Part shown: positions 25,948-37,137 of the stretch, one piece after another | Numbering within the stretch: position 1 is the stretch's first letter | Layout: every line of letters begins with the position of its first letter | Origin: Cyclaneusma minus | Taxonomy: Eukaryota > Ascomycota > Leotiomycetes > Marthamycetales > Marthamycetaceae | DNA: 52,203 nucleotides | Direction of reading: 5' to 3' | NCBI GenBank assembly: GCA_037179335.1 | Contig: JAKZHN010000070.1 | Span: 1-52,203, forward strand | Made by a program: the position numbers and the translations under genes | Notes under the pieces: model-generated | The model's database searches: none | What the model was told of the DNA's origin: nothing | The model's input: the letters and a program-made list of their open reading frames with translations, nothing else

Positions 25948-26514
25948 ATGCTTTTAATTATCAAGGGGTGTTCCAGACTTCTGTCGCATAACTGTACTTC
26001 ACAGGCTTTCCCGCACGTTGGAGAGCGTACCTTCAGTTCCTTCTCAAAGGAGTCGTCGGAGCCCGACCAGCTACATGGACCGAGAACATCCATGGTCATC
26101 ACATCACCATTCCACCAGCCAGACCTCACTTCCCCAATACACATTAATTGGCCAAGTGTTACACTGGCCTTCATCATGTCGAAAACGGCGTTCTCGCTCG
26201 AATCGTTCGTACTCCTCTATGTCGAGAATATGTCATGCCGAGCACCCGCTGACATACCTCGGATTGCTTTCTGGGACCTTGTGGTCTCAACCTGGGGAGA
26301 AATTGAGAATGAGGCTGCTGCCAACCTGTTTCGGCAACGCAGAGGCATGATGGACCAAGACTTCCGAGCAATGGGCTTGGAAAGATTGAAGGTAAGAAGT
26401 TTTCTGGCTAAGATATGCTTGGTGACGCAAATGCGTCTCAAATAAAAACAGAATACACCTTTCGTTGACCTCCCGGACGTCCAAAGTTCCGAACACATCT
26501 TGCGATATTCCTAG
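25948..26514 (+). CDS. Small unrecognised two-exon gene (tentative)
   Basis: The ATG at 25948 opens a frame of 148 codons ending AAG at 26391. A canonical fungal intron follows at 26392-26451 (GTAAGA ... GCTAAGA ... ACAG, 60 bp), then a 20-codon exon ending with TAG at 26512-26514. The product is 168 aa. The first part is serine/proline-rich, and the second contains WDLVVSTWGEIENEAAANLF, which looks helical. I do not recognise a family. Coding status rests on the clean phase-0 intron and open frame only. The true gene could have upstream exons or could be a remnant. Confidence 0.35.
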
Positions 26515-26549
26515 GCAATCAAGATAGTTCTGAGTATTGGAAAAGTTCC

Positions 26550-26699
26550 CAATCACTTGGGACATTTCCAATCACTTAGAACATCTTCAATCATTTGGGA
26601 CAATATCAATCACGTGGGAGACTTCCAATCACGTAGGAGACTTTCAATCACTTGGGATATCCCCAGTAACTTGAGATGTCTCGAATCACTTGTGATTTT
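26550..26699. repeat. 19-bp minisatellite, about 8 units
   Basis: Units begin CAATCACTTGGGACATTTC and recur at exact 19-bp steps at 26550, 26569, 26588, 26607, 26626, 26645 and 26664. A last, slightly shifted unit lies at about 26682. Units differ by point changes. The same period and a related consensus appear at 31.7 and 49.4 kb. Confidence 0.9.
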
Positions 26700-27059
26700 A
26701 AGCTACAAGATATAGAGACATTTACTGTCCCACTGCATTTGGATTCCGAAGAGCTGCGGGCGGAAGGAACGAACCCAAGATGTGAGAATCCTCTACGCTG
26801 TTGCTTTCTCGGAGCTTAAACTTCTCAACTCCTCAGGCCCACGAGCAGAATTCTCCAGGGCCTGCCACCAAAATCCTACCTAGGTATTTTGAGCTTTCCG
26901 TATCCGAGCGCGCATCTACTTTGCGCAAGCTGTCGTTCGTCCCATCGAAGACACTCGAGCTCGAACTTACCCAGCGCTTGCCATTGAGATCGCGCTGCGC
27001 TCTTATTCCTTTCACATCTTGCTTGCTCCAGATCCTTCTTCCACCCCTGTCCCGCGAAG
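26700..27059 (+). promoter_or_regulatory. Upstream region of the 27,060 gene
   Basis: A 360-bp gene-free stretch ending in a pyrimidine-rich leader (CTTCTTCCACCCCTGTCCCG) just before the ATG at 27060, as is common in filamentous ascomycetes. No specific operator was recognised. Confidence 0.4.
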
Positions 27060-28361
27060 ATGGCAAAGCGAGGGCCATCCCTAAACATCTCCTCCCTGTC
27101 CAACATAGCCCTTGATCTCCGCGACTTAGAATTCGACATCATGAAGTACGCGCTTCTGTTCGAGCGCCCCTACCCAGGCGCTCGGCTTTCACCCGAGAAC
27201 CCAACCTTCCGCTTGCCAGATTCCTCCGCCAGAGCTTTCGACACATCAGCGATCGATACACTCCTTGTCCTCATCCGAGCCTTGATTTCCCATGGTTGGA
27301 AATTCGTCCCTTACTGCGGTAACCAAGCACAGCTTCAAAGAGCTTCCAACAACATATCTATGTTCTTGGAGCTAGCCTACCAGCAGTTGGGACATGATGA
27401 AGAAACCGATTGGGAAATCAAGGCTGAATGGCTGTACCACATCTACCCAGGAGGCCCCAAAGCAACCAGATCATATGAGACCTTTCTTCAGATGCAGCGA
27501 AACCCAACTTCAACACTTACGTTCGCAAATTTGCTCTCAGATATCTTCCAGCCATGGCTTGGTGTTGATCTCGTCCGGTTCTTTGACGAGAACATGACAA
27601 GCCCGTCCGATCAGGAGCATCTCTCAAAAGTCCAGAAAACAGCAGACAGCAGAGCAGGTGTCGAAGCTCGTGGCTGCCCCCTACTCACCAAAATGATCCA
27701 AGACAAGCTCGCCCTGGCAGCCAATATCGGCTCAGCCAACGGAGAGTCTCGCAGGCTGCATGGATTTCCCCGCTGGTTCTCTGTCAATTTTGTGGCCCAT
27801 CGCCCAGACGACGATGAAGCACGACCCCATCGTCAAATCGCACTTAAAGACCTCATCGAGCTCAACCTCAAGACCAAATATGCAAGTCCCCTGGCACCAT
27901 CAAGCAACAGCTATCCAGTGATGTTTGACTACAGCTTCGAATACCGGCTCTTTGCGATCGTGAGACATGCTGATTTCAAGTCAGGCAAGAAGGATGACAT
28001 TCGTCTCTACTATAAGGATGGAAGCGAGATCGTCGGTACGAGGACTGGAGAAGAGGTCTATTGCGATACGACATGGTCGATTGAGTCAGGCCCTGGCCGT
28101 TTCTCATTGTACTATCAACTCGCTGATACGAAGATCACGGTCAGTTCCGAAATTGAGGATTCTGCTTCCCGGAGCAAAATCGCAACTGGCTCTTCATCCG
28201 GGAATGGAGCGACACGAAGCAAGAAGCGTCCTGGGGCTCCTCTGAGCACCAGTCCACACAAGCGACCCAAGATTCCCACATCAAACTTCATCTCACTATC
28301 GACTGCAAACTTTGAAGTTGGTGTGGAAGATGTGCTTTCTCGTAGACGAAGAAAGAGATAA
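27060..28361 (+). CDS. Conserved-looking fungal protein of unknown function
   Basis: An intronless 433-codon frame starts at ATG 27060 in a good context (AAGATGG). I do not recognise a named family. The N-terminal ~200 residues look alpha-helical (DTLLVLIRALISHGWKF, ISMFLELAYQQLGHDEETDW). The middle (about residues 285-360) has a beta-rich segment, FDYSFEYRLFAIVRHADF then LYYKDGSEIVGTR. This is loosely reminiscent of the C-terminal half of ubiquitin-protease folds, but without a catalytic His/Cys pattern I can defend. The C-terminus has two basic clusters, KKRPG...HKRPK and a final RRRRKR, suggesting nuclear localisation. The long open frame in one phase and normal codon use support a real gene. 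Confidence 0.7.
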   Translation: MAKRGPSLNISSLSNIALDLRDLEFDIMKYALLFERPYPGARLSPENPTFRLPDSSARAFDTSAIDTLLVLIRALISHGWKFVPYCGNQAQLQRASNNISMFLELAYQQLGHDEETDWEIKAEWLYHIYPGGPKATRSYETFLQMQRNPTSTLTFANLLSDIFQPWLGVDLVRFFDENMTSPSDQEHLSKVQKTADSRAGVEARGCPLLTKMIQDKLALAANIGSANGESRRLHGFPRWFSVNFVAHRPDDDEARPHRQIALKDLIELNLKTKYASPLAPSSNSYPVMFDYSFEYRLFAIVRHADFKSGKKDDIRLYYKDGSEIVGTRTGEEVYCDTTWSIESGPGRFSLYYQLADTKITVSSEIEDSASRSKIATGSSSGNGATRSKKRPGAPLSTSPHKRPKIPTSNFISLSTANFEVGVEDVLSRRRRKR

Positions 28362-29813
28362 CTCCACATGTTCATCGCAGCTGGAAAAATAGTCGATATC
28401 TGTGTGGTTGGCATGGGTTGGATGCTCACTGTATGTGCATATTGACAGGGATTCCGGTTTAATGTGAAGGGGCTGTTCTCTAGTGCTCCAAAGCCTCCTG
28501 AGTACCATGGGCAATCGTGGGATTTTCAGAAAGCCGCCCGTCTCTTTCATTTGTTACTCACGTGACAGGAAATGTAGGAGGACAATCGATGATCAGTTCT
28601 GTTTCCCTCCACAAACCTATCTCCGTCATGAGGATGTCAAATCGTGTTCTGATTTACCGGAGGATGAGATGGAAAGACTTTTCGTATGCCAATAGTTCAA
28701 CAAAATCTGGTATCCAGGGACGGGTGCGACTAAGCTCTCCTAAAAACCGACAAGCTTCCAGATCAAATAACAAAATCCTTGGTGGAAACCGGAAAGAAAA
28801 TGCAGAAGAAAATACAAAAGCGTAGGGAGCCGTATGCCATGCCATTCCCGTGTTTGCTTGTGAACTTCCCTCCCATCGAAACCACTCCGTCACCTCCTTC
28901 AACTATATCCTTTCATCTTCGACCACCCTTTTGAATCATCCGACTTTCCCCCCGCCCCCAACTTATGGTCTACTCATTATTCGCAGCTTTCGTACGCAAG
29001 ACTTCTTTCACTGCAATCTGCGAAATATCTTTGTCGGTGGCTACTCTCAGACTTGGGTGGAAAAAGAGCAAGAAATGGAAATAAAGGGGAGAGGGACTGT
29101 AGGATTCCTTGTCGATTCTCTAGAACTCTGTCGATTCCAGAAACCTCCGCCATTCCGGCTTTCGTTCACCGGCACATTTCCTCGCTACCGGTATTTTGAG
29201 CGATTGTGATACGTTTTTGAGCACGCTATACCCAATACAGCAACCAACCAAGAAAAATGAAGTTTTGTTGCACGTCGACAAAAATACAAATCGCACATCG
29301 ATAGACTGCAAATTGCCCAGGGATTACGAAAACACCAGTCTTTTTCTTATAACATAATGAACAAGACCAGAAACGCATCTTGTCGTAACTGCGGAATGCA
29401 GAACCGCTATGGACTTGTAAATGTGGTCCGCCTACAGTGTCTTGGATTCCCAGGTGTTCTTGTGCCGTGGTTCTTTCGACTAGTCTCTGCGGCTCAATTC
29501 CTGTCATCGTGCCGGCGTGACTCAGCAATCGGAGAGCATTGAAATAAAATGGGTCTACCTAAGAATAAACTCATTTTCCTTCTCCTCCCTTCCTTCATTC
29601 CTTCCTTCCCTCTCCCCACCCCGCCCTCGCACCGCCTTCGCACCACTCCACCACATATACATCTCCAGTAAGTACACGAAACATACACAATCATCGTGAG
29701 TATCTCAGTACCCCTAATTATTGGGATTATCCAAAATTACTGACAATGTCCAGAAACGTTTTGTATCTTTACGAAAAGTCGGAAACCCCTCGTCGCTTCA
29801 GAAATCATTCACC
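28362..29813. other. Intergenic region and 5' leader of the HNH gene
   Basis: No supported gene; short frames on both strands have no recognisable content. A pyrimidine-rich tract (CCTTCTCCTCCCTTCC and neighbours, about 29578-29620) resembles fungal core promoters. A candidate 5'-UTR intron lies at about 29696-29753 (GTGAGT ... GTCCAG). The short ATG frame at 29746 falls in the last bases of that intron and would be removed if it is spliced. Confidence 0.5.
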
Positions 29814-31217
29814 ATGGACATGGAAAAATTTCTTCCAGATTATCGCATTGATATTCAATTTGGCAAAGACCCCAAATTCACAAAAGAAGCCGTCCAAGAA
29901 CGCCACCAGCTCCATGTCGTCCTGGACGAACTCCTCAAGGAATTCAGAAACTATTTGAAAAGCGGAGTCGGCGAGATCAGCGCTGCTTCCCAAGCAACCA
30001 AGCGCACGAAGGCAGCCGAATTTATTCCTGTAACTGTACAGAAGGGCCGAAATCACATCTCCAACTGGCACTCGCAGTACCAAACGCTTCTCAAGGAGCA
30101 AAGAAAATCCGATTCTATCTCGGAAGAAGAGTACAGCAAGAGGTTCGAAGACTCGCTCAGGAAACGGCGGAAAGTATGGGCCGGAGATGCAATTATTTCA
30201 CTCAGCAATGCCAGACTTCTACGCGCTATGGAAGGCCTTCTTGCACCATCCAAAGAGGCAGAAGAGGAGAGATCATGGCCATTTTTCGAAGCGCTGAATG
30301 GCATTTTGTATATCACGAAACCGGATCGAGCCGAAGAGGAGAAGCTGTGGAAAGATGCTGTGTATCTGCAATACGCTGCACAAAACAAAAAGAGCGGGAC
30401 AGTTTGGGGTCCCGTTCTCCGACGGTGGAACTGCGAGGATGACATGGGACCAGCCCATATGGTACCCTACAAAATCGGTTACGAAACCATGGGAAACCTA
30501 TTCGGTGGTGACGGGAACGCCCTCATGTGGTCGCTTGGGAACGGCATACCTATGCTCCGTCGGCTCCAGCAAAAACTCGATGCTCACGCATTTTGCATTG
30601 TACCCATGGAGAAGCAAGAGCCGGGAGAAACCGTTCGTCTCAAAGTTCTGCTCGTGGATAGAAGGGAGACAGCCCTCAGGTTCAGTTATGGAGGTGACAG
30701 GTCGCTATCAGATCTTGACGGCCGTGAATTACACTTCCAGAACGACCAGCGACCGCAGTTACGCTTCTTGTACTGCCACTACTGGGCCTGTATGACAAGA
30801 GCCAAGGAGGAGAACTGGCCGGACTGGGAGATCTTGCATGCGAGGTGCGAGGAGAGCACGTTGTGGGAAATACCAGGGCCCTACCTACGCGCATCGATGC
30901 TGGAAGAAATGGCAGCGTTTATAGGGGTTGGCCTCCCACAAAGTCTGTACACGGATGGAGATATGGACGACAAGGGATGGGTGGAAATCACGGTGACTGA
31001 AGCTACCCACAATTCGAGATCCGTCGGGGCCAGGGAATTGCAGGCGATGTTCCTCTCACAGAAAGAATTCGACCGGGACTGGGATGAGGAGCAAGACGAG
31101 TGTGAGGAAAACTCGATGTGCGACTGTTACGATTGCATTGGGTATATTCTCCACCGCGACTCTGGCTGTTGCGACCACTGCGCGCTCTGGGCCGCGAAGA
31201 GGAGATGGAGGTGGTAG
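29814..31217 (+). CDS. HNH endonuclease-type fungal protein
   Basis: Predicted 467 aa, starting at ATG 29814 (ACCATGGACATGG). The in-frame extension upstream lacks ATG. A coiled/charged N-terminal part (residues 1-130) is followed by a region typical of a fungal family annotated with an HNH nuclease domain: NCEDDMGPAHMVPYKIG with Cys207 and His215, then NLFGGDGNALMWSLGNGIPM and LDAHAFCIVP. The C-terminus is Cys-rich (CEENSMCDCYDCIGYILH then CCDHC, about residues 430-458) and may bind zinc. The classic second histidine of HNH is not obvious, and LDAHAF is a candidate. These proteins are expanded in ascomycetes, and their substrates are mostly unknown. No intron is needed in the coding part. 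Confidence 0.65.
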   Translation: MDMEKFLPDYRIDIQFGKDPKFTKEAVQERHQLHVVLDELLKEFRNYLKSGVGEISAASQATKRTKAAEFIPVTVQKGRNHISNWHSQYQTLLKEQRKSDSISEEEYSKRFEDSLRKRRKVWAGDAIISLSNARLLRAMEGLLAPSKEAEEERSWPFFEALNGILYITKPDRAEEEKLWKDAVYLQYAAQNKKSGTVWGPVLRRWNCEDDMGPAHMVPYKIGYETMGNLFGGDGNALMWSLGNGIPMLRRLQQKLDAHAFCIVPMEKQEPGETVRLKVLLVDRRETALRFSYGGDRSLSDLDGRELHFQNDQRPQLRFLYCHYWACMTRAKEENWPDWEILHARCEESTLWEIPGPYLRASMLEEMAAFIGVGLPQSLYTDGDMDDKGWVEITVTEATHNSRSVGARELQAMFLSQKEFDRDWDEEQDECEENSMCDCYDCIGYILHRDSGCCDHCALWAAKRRWRW

Positions 31218-32291
31218 AGGTCCCAATCGGACCGGAGCTCTAGCCTTAGGCCCTCTGCAGGAAATAGAACCTATGTAGCTCCTTCAGAGCTTTCTAGCCC
31301 TGCTCTCATCATCTAGAATCAATCAATAACAGTCTTTAACTACCTGTTTTTCCCCTTATGATAGTGTACAGTCCCCTATTCACTACAATGAATCCAACAC
31401 TAGCTAGCTGGCTTGGTTTGCTAAGGTGCCGCCCTGTCACTGGCAGTACCCTTGAGCCATTATAGTTGAGCAAAAGGTAACCACGTTTTATCAACGCGAA
31501 ACCATGCTGAAAAGTCTACTCATAAGCTCCAGGGCCGTGATACCAAAGAAGCTAGAAGCGTTGAATGGGTATCCACATGTATGTGGAAGTTGATCAGAGA
31601 ATAAACTGAGTGAAAGACGTGATAGCAAGGTCAAATATTTCGACTTATCAGATGTACAGTTAGGCGACCAAAGTCTGAACCCCCCTTTACTTTTACTGAT
31701 TAGAAATATTCCCTGTCATTAGGAATGTCCCCAGGCATTGGGAATATCCTTGATGATTAGGGATATTTCCAGCAACCGATAATGTTATCGGTGATTAAGA
31801 ATCTTTCAAAGAATCCTTGCAAGATCGTCAGAGTTGATCCAAGGATTGCATGTAGGGTGAAATGTCAAAGATTGATTCATCTTCTTTCACATGAACAAAT
31901 CATGTCTGCTACATGCTATTGACTACTGCTCAATTCGAAAGAACGTATAAGGATCACTACCGGGTACCTACAGCACAATTCAGGACGTATCATATTCTCA
32001 AAACTCACACTCAACCTTGTCGCCCTGTCCAGACTTTCTCCGTAGGCACCGTACCTTCACTGTCTACTACTGTGATGGCTTTAGCCGCAGCCACCAGAGC
32101 CTTGTACCGATGTCGTCCTGTGCCGTCCACGTGACTACAGTCACGCGGTGACTAACGATACTTAAGCGCTTGGCATCTACTGCAGACCGACCTCGTGCTG
32201 CGCGCTCTGTCAACAACAAACAATCCACCTCAGAGCCCTCCGCCCGCCCTGCTCTTCACATCCGCAAGCAAACCTCACCGCCTTCAAAACC
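31218..32291. other. Intergenic region with minisatellite
   Basis: Gene-free. It contains the 19-bp-period repeat at about 31697-31815, and the pyrimidine-rich leader of helical gene A just before 32292. A short imperfect palindrome (CCACGTGACTACAGTCACGCGGTGACT) lies at about 32128-32154; CACGTG-type cores can bind bHLH factors. Confidence 0.5.
31697..31815. repeat. 19-bp-period minisatellite, about 6 diverged units
   Basis: Successive units such as TGTCATTAGGAATGTCCCC, AGGCATTGGGAATATCCTT and GATGATTAGGGATATTTCC are 19 bp long, flanked by weaker copies. The consensus CATTRGGAATATTCC is close to CACTTGGGACATTTCC of the 26.55-kb array. Confidence 0.75.
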
Positions 32292-33029
32292 ATGGGACAG
32301 ATGCTCGCAACCCTGCGCGCCTTTTTCGATGGCCTGGGCGACAGGTTCGACATGCTATTTGATGAGCTCGCAGGTCTGCACGACGAACGCCTCGACATTG
32401 CAGACCCACCGCAGCCGCATGTCCAGGAGCCGCCTGTCCAGGAGCCGTCTGATGTACCAAAGCTTATGGACTATGATATCCCAGCCGCCTTCGACTTGGT
32501 CAGAGATTTACGTACCACCCTCACCTTCTCCCTCATCTTCCTGTCTCCCATCCAGCGCACACTCACTAACACAAAGCCACAGCTCCACGCCGCCACGCGC
32601 CCCCTCCTGACCCTCCTTTGCCAGCAGCAAGGTTCTATCCGCCCCTCTCCTATCAAGGACACAGTACACCGTGCACTCCGCATCGACTATCTCATGGTCA
32701 ACGCCCACACCATCCACAACAACTACCCAAATGCATACAACGACATGACAAGTACGACTGATGCCTGGGAGATGGAGATGGAAGCAGATGATACGGATGA
32801 GGCCTTGGCAGAATCCATGATGAAAGCCTTGGGGCGTCATATGGCTACAGTGCAGGAAGGTTATGGAAAGTTGTTCGAGGCTGCTGTGGAGATCATTGCT
32901 GCAGGAAAGGAGACGAGGGAGGAGCTGGAGAAGCTGGGTGTTTGGAGCATCTTGACTGAGAGAGATGATGAGGATGATCAGGAGGTATCAGATGCGGAGT
33001 TTAGAGCCATGCTCGCAACACTCGACTAA
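32292..33029 (+). CDS. Small helical protein A, paralogue of the 47.8-48.5 kb gene
   Basis: Starts MGQMLATLRAFFDGLGDRFD and ends SDAEFRAMLATLD. The gene at 48505-47777 starts MGQVLATLGAIF.GLGD and ends DAESRAMLAMLD. The two also share KET(R/K)E...VW near the C-terminus and an EPP segment before a DI..A motif. By comparison with B, an 84-bp phase-0 intron at 32499-32582 (GTCAGA ... CCACAG, then LHAATRPLL) is likely. It is a multiple of three without a stop, so the unspliced frame (245 aa) also stays open; the spliced product would be 217 aa. Gly2 with Ala6 fits the PROSITE N-myristoylation pattern, suggesting membrane anchoring. The rest is predicted alpha-helical and acidic at the end. Family and function are not recognised. 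Confidence 0.7.
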   Translation: MGQMLATLRAFFDGLGDRFDMLFDELAGLHDERLDIADPPQPHVQEPPVQEPSDVPKLMDYDIPAAFDLVRDLRTTLTFSLIFLSPIQRTLTNTKPQLHAATRPLLTLLCQQQGSIRPSPIKDTVHRALRIDYLMVNAHTIHNNYPNAYNDMTSTTDAWEMEMEADDTDEALAESMMKALGRHMATVQEGYGKLFEAAVEIIAAGKETREELEKLGVWSILTERDDEDDQEVSDAEFRAMLATLD

Positions 33030-33510
33030 GACAGCTGAGCACCGTCAGGAACAATGAATAATAAACTGTGTCTGTTCTGGGAGCTTTCATCCATATTCAA
33101 AACACACCTGTGACCAACACTTCGTTGGAAGCGTTGCGACGCAGTGAAGCAAACACCTTAAGGGGCTACTCATCCCTAAAGAGAACACCACAAGCCACCT
33201 ACCACAAGCATTAACCGCGATGGTTCAAACGCATCGAAACAGCATGACAACGAGAAAGATGCATTTGATGTAGTTGCTTGCAGCTTGTTCATACATTATA
33301 CGTCACGCCTCACTCATCTCATCAGATCACCTCACATGCTGCCATCCGCAGATGCAATTTCCCTAGTGCCATCTTTGGAAAAAGACATTATCAAGTACCC
33401 ACCAGTTCTAACCTTCACGTCGTCCAATTCGTCCCAAAGAACGCCTGCTATGCACTCCATCATCTCATGATTTTCTCCATTCCAACCCATCATGCATTCC
33501 CCCCTTCGGC
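33030..33510. other. Convergent 3' region between helical gene A and SCAP
   Basis: Both flanking genes end here. I saw no repeat or gene. It should hold the two polyadenylation regions; AATAATAAAC at about 33056 is a candidate signal for gene A. Confidence 0.5.
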
Positions 33511-36500
33511 TCAACCACTTCTCTTCCTCCCCCCAACCCCCAGCGCCCTCCTCTTCCTCCCAATAGTATTCAAACTCTCCCTCGCTGCTACCTCCCCCTC
33601 CTCCCCCCCATCCCACATCTCATTCCCCACACTAACCACCTTAACCGTATTCCCAAAAGCCACCGCCAGCGTCCTCTTCCCCATCCGGCAAACAGGCCCG
33701 AGATTACTGATCAGCAAATTCGAATATGGCTCCACAGCCAATGTCTGCGCGTCCGAAATATCCAGTGTCTTCCTACTCTTCGCCATCTTCGTGTCCAATT
33801 TTGGACACAAAGGAACAACGACCTTTTCGCCGTTGGATTGTAAATGCCACAGTTCCCACTCGCCGTTGGAAGAATCGCGTGTGGCGTGGCGAGGTTTCTT
33901 ACGCAGAAGAGCAGCGGAGGTTTTGCGGCGGCGCAGGGGGCTGGAGTCGGAGCCTGAAGAATAGTCGGAGGGGTCAGGGCTTTGGCATTGTTTGCGAATG
34001 CCCACGATAACCGAACAGTCTAAGCTTTCCCAGGTTCCGGGATCCTTAACTTCATAGGTGTTGATGATGGCGTTGGATAGTCGTTCGCAAGGCTCGTAGC
34101 TGTTTTCGTGGTCTGCACATAAGCAGAATACTGATGGACTGTGGGGAGCTGTGTAGGTCGTCATGATACATGCTCCTGTTTCCATGTTCGTGTAGGAGAG
34201 CGAGAAGGAGCTGACGCCGAGGGAACCGCATCGAGCAGTCAGCCGCTTGGAGCAGGAATATCGTAGTGAGTCGGGCTTGATGTTGGGTGTGGTGAAGGTG
34301 TGGCTTAGCTTTCGTGACTTCAGATCGATGAAGTTGACGCTATCTCCTTCGACGGAGAGAAATGCGTTTAGTGAGGGGAGAGGCAAGACGAAACTGATCT
34401 TTTCGCCTTGAGCTTTGGAAGGAAATTCTTCAGATACCCAACCACTATCCAAATGAGTTACCAGATGGACGCAGCCGTGCCGAGAAGCTGTGACGATCCG
34501 GGTCGGCGATGTAGATACTCGTTCGATCAACGCCTGGACACAGACCAATGGGCTGCGGCAAATCTGCAAATCCTTGGACATGGACTTGTCGAGCTGGATC
34601 TCAGACATGACTCCACTGTATCGAACGACTACGAGTGGCGGGACTGATTCAGCGTCTTGCGTGGCTGTCTGCTCGAAGAACATGGCCTGTGGTTTCTTGA
34701 CATCAATCTCGAACACCGTCCTCCAAGTCCGTGACCTAATATCCCACAGAAAAATTCGACCCTCCGCTGACAGAATGGCGAGCCATCTCGCATGGTTGTC
34801 CAGAGCCAACGACAGCACCGGAAACACCTGAACATTCGAAGTGTCGACAATATAATTGTTGTTCGCATTCTTCATGTCCCAGATCATAATCATACGATCG
34901 AGTCCAACAGATACCAAGACCCCCTCAGGAGAAGAAGCAAGCATGATAACATCAAGTGCATGACCCTTGGCGATTACTTTCACTCCCACTAAAGGATCAT
35001 CATCATCCCGACCTTCATCATCGTCATCCAGATTCTCGTCCCACAGCAAGTAGTTCATGAGCAGAGAAACTGCTGCTAGAGCGACGATGACTGCAACAAC
35101 GAATAGGGTCATCTGATGGTTAGTAAAGTCATAGAACGCTGGTAGAAACCTCCTAACACCTTGCGTGGTTGAAGAACGATCGGCTCCATTCATCACAATA
35201 ACCAACGGATCATACACTCGAGCCACGTAGCTGTATGAATTAGGCTTCACAATGTTGATGACCTCTCTCGCAGTCTCGTGATCCTGCAAACGTAACCACG
35301 CGGTCGGCGTCCTCGCCTGATTGACTTCGACCGACAATGAAGTGCGGCCGTTTCTCGGAGATGCCTGTTGATGGGGGAAAACGAGCCTCGACAAAGTTCG
35401 AAATGGATGTTCGGTGTCGAAAAAATGCCATTGTGCTATCAGCACAAAGCAAACCATGACGGTTGTTCCAGCAATGCGTGTCGATAGAGAGGACTCCCCC
35501 AACAGAATCGAATCAACCCATGTTCGAGTGCGCGGTCTTCCTTGGGCATCCGGGTACTGCCGACGACCGGCTTTTGTCAACGAGTCTGACAATTCTGTTC
35601 TGCGAACTTCGACGCTGAGAACAGCTATGAAGAAGGTGAGTAGATAGAAGAAGTCAAAGAGAACTGCAAAACCTGCAAAAATGCAGAAAGCTGAAACACC
35701 GGGAGATACGACGCGGCTAAGCATGTACAGAATGAACAGATTCTGCAACACACCAGCAACAGCAATATGCCCGGTCCGTCCCAGTGCCTCGGAAATCCTC
35801 GAGGGCGTCGAGTGCTCCGACGAAGTTACAAGGACGGCATCGATAGAACGAAGCATGTTCTCCAGCCCAATAGTGAAGATGACCAGCGGGTAGGCTTCCA
35901 GAGGAATCTTGGAAAGATCAATCTTCAAGATGGCGCAGATTGTGAAGCTGGATAAAATGGACATCACAATCTGGGTGAGGACAGTGATAAGCAAGCCAAA
36001 GTGTGATTTCACGGCTCTTAGCTTGGACAGAACCACGATGAAGTACAATACCGCCAGGGAAGCGGCCGCAGCGAGGAGTAGAACATCCTGCAGAGACATT
36101 GGCTGGAAGCGAAACTCATACAGCTGACTATTCGTAGCGTGACCATCACTTGGGTAGAGGTGCCATCTTCCCTTGGCTTTGTCCACGAGACCTTGTGCCC
36201 TGCTGTCCCATTCTCTGCCTACGGGAGAATCCAGTTTGTGGATCAGAGTCACCACGAGAGTGTCAGCCGCAACAAGTCGTTGATCTTCGAACCGTTTGCC
36301 AGCAAACACAATGGAATGCCGTAGAGTGACATTGACTGATGTTGAGATTTTGGATTTTTCGTTAACCGTCTGTATGATGTCTTTATCGGCAGCAATTGCT
36401 TCTCGGGAGCAGCCCCAGTATTGCAATGGCGAGTGAAAGAACCAGGCTTGGTTGCTTACACCATGGCAGGCATGGATCGAATCGCGCTTATATGTATTCC

Positions 36501-37137
36501 ATCCTGGCTGATCAAGTTCCTCGGACCATTGCGCTGCTTTCTTGGGGTTGAAATTGATTGTGGAGCCTAGTAGTTCGTCTTGTATTTCGAGGGCATCGAG
36601 AAGGACATTTGTTTCGAGGGCTTTCATGAAATCCCCTTTAGACGGATCAGCAGCCATTCCAAAGTATTATTTAAACACTAGCACAGAAACACTAACCGTG
36701 GACCCATATAGAGCGCATAGCAACATCCACCGATGCGCCATCATTTTCGAGCGGCTCGGCAGCAGTCCATACATGATGTGGCAGATTCGAAGCACCGCTG
36801 GTAAAGTTGGTGGTATAGAGGAAAAATACGGGGTATATCAGGATAGTTCCGACAGCGACGGAGATGAGGAGGGTAATGACGGGATGCCTGGCAGCGTAAT
36901 TGCCGTATCGTGAAAAGGCCCTTCGAGTGGGATGCTGCGGTGCGAGGTCGGGAGGGGAAGTTGTTCTGGGTATGACAGGTCAGCTTGCGATTGACAGGAT
37001 TGACAGCTGAGCTTGTGAATGACATCGAGCTTGCGATCAGCTCGAGCTCGACAGGGAAGGGAGCTTGACGGCGGACAGGGAGCAAGGTGGATTTAGGACA
37101 CGTACCCTCTGAAGGGATACAACAGGTACCAAATCAT
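33511..37137 (-). CDS. scpA: SREBP cleavage-activating protein homologue (SCAP/Scp1), sterol sensor
   Basis: Predicted 1,141-aa ER membrane protein that, in the known fungal pathway, binds the SREBP transcription factor and links its cleavage to sterol/oxygen status. Exons on the minus strand are 37137-37106 (32 nt, MIWYLLYPFRG), 36965-36697 and 36635-33511; the introns start GTACGT and GTTAGT. The N-terminal membrane anchor is near residues 30-50, followed by a lumenal region. A sterol-sensing domain begins near residue 280, with LAVLYFIVVLSKLRAVKSHF and FTICAILKIDLSKIPLEAYP. Further membrane spans and then C-terminal WD-type repeats from about residue 680 (VGLDRMIMIWDM) complete the family plan. 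Length, domain order and the short first exon match fungal Scp1/ScpA proteins. The SREBP partner gene is not in this window. Confidence 0.92.

Noticed and set aside
26550..26699. CRISPR-like regular repeat
   Set aside because: Units are contiguous 19-bp tandem repeats without spacers, in a eukaryotic genome; this is a minisatellite.
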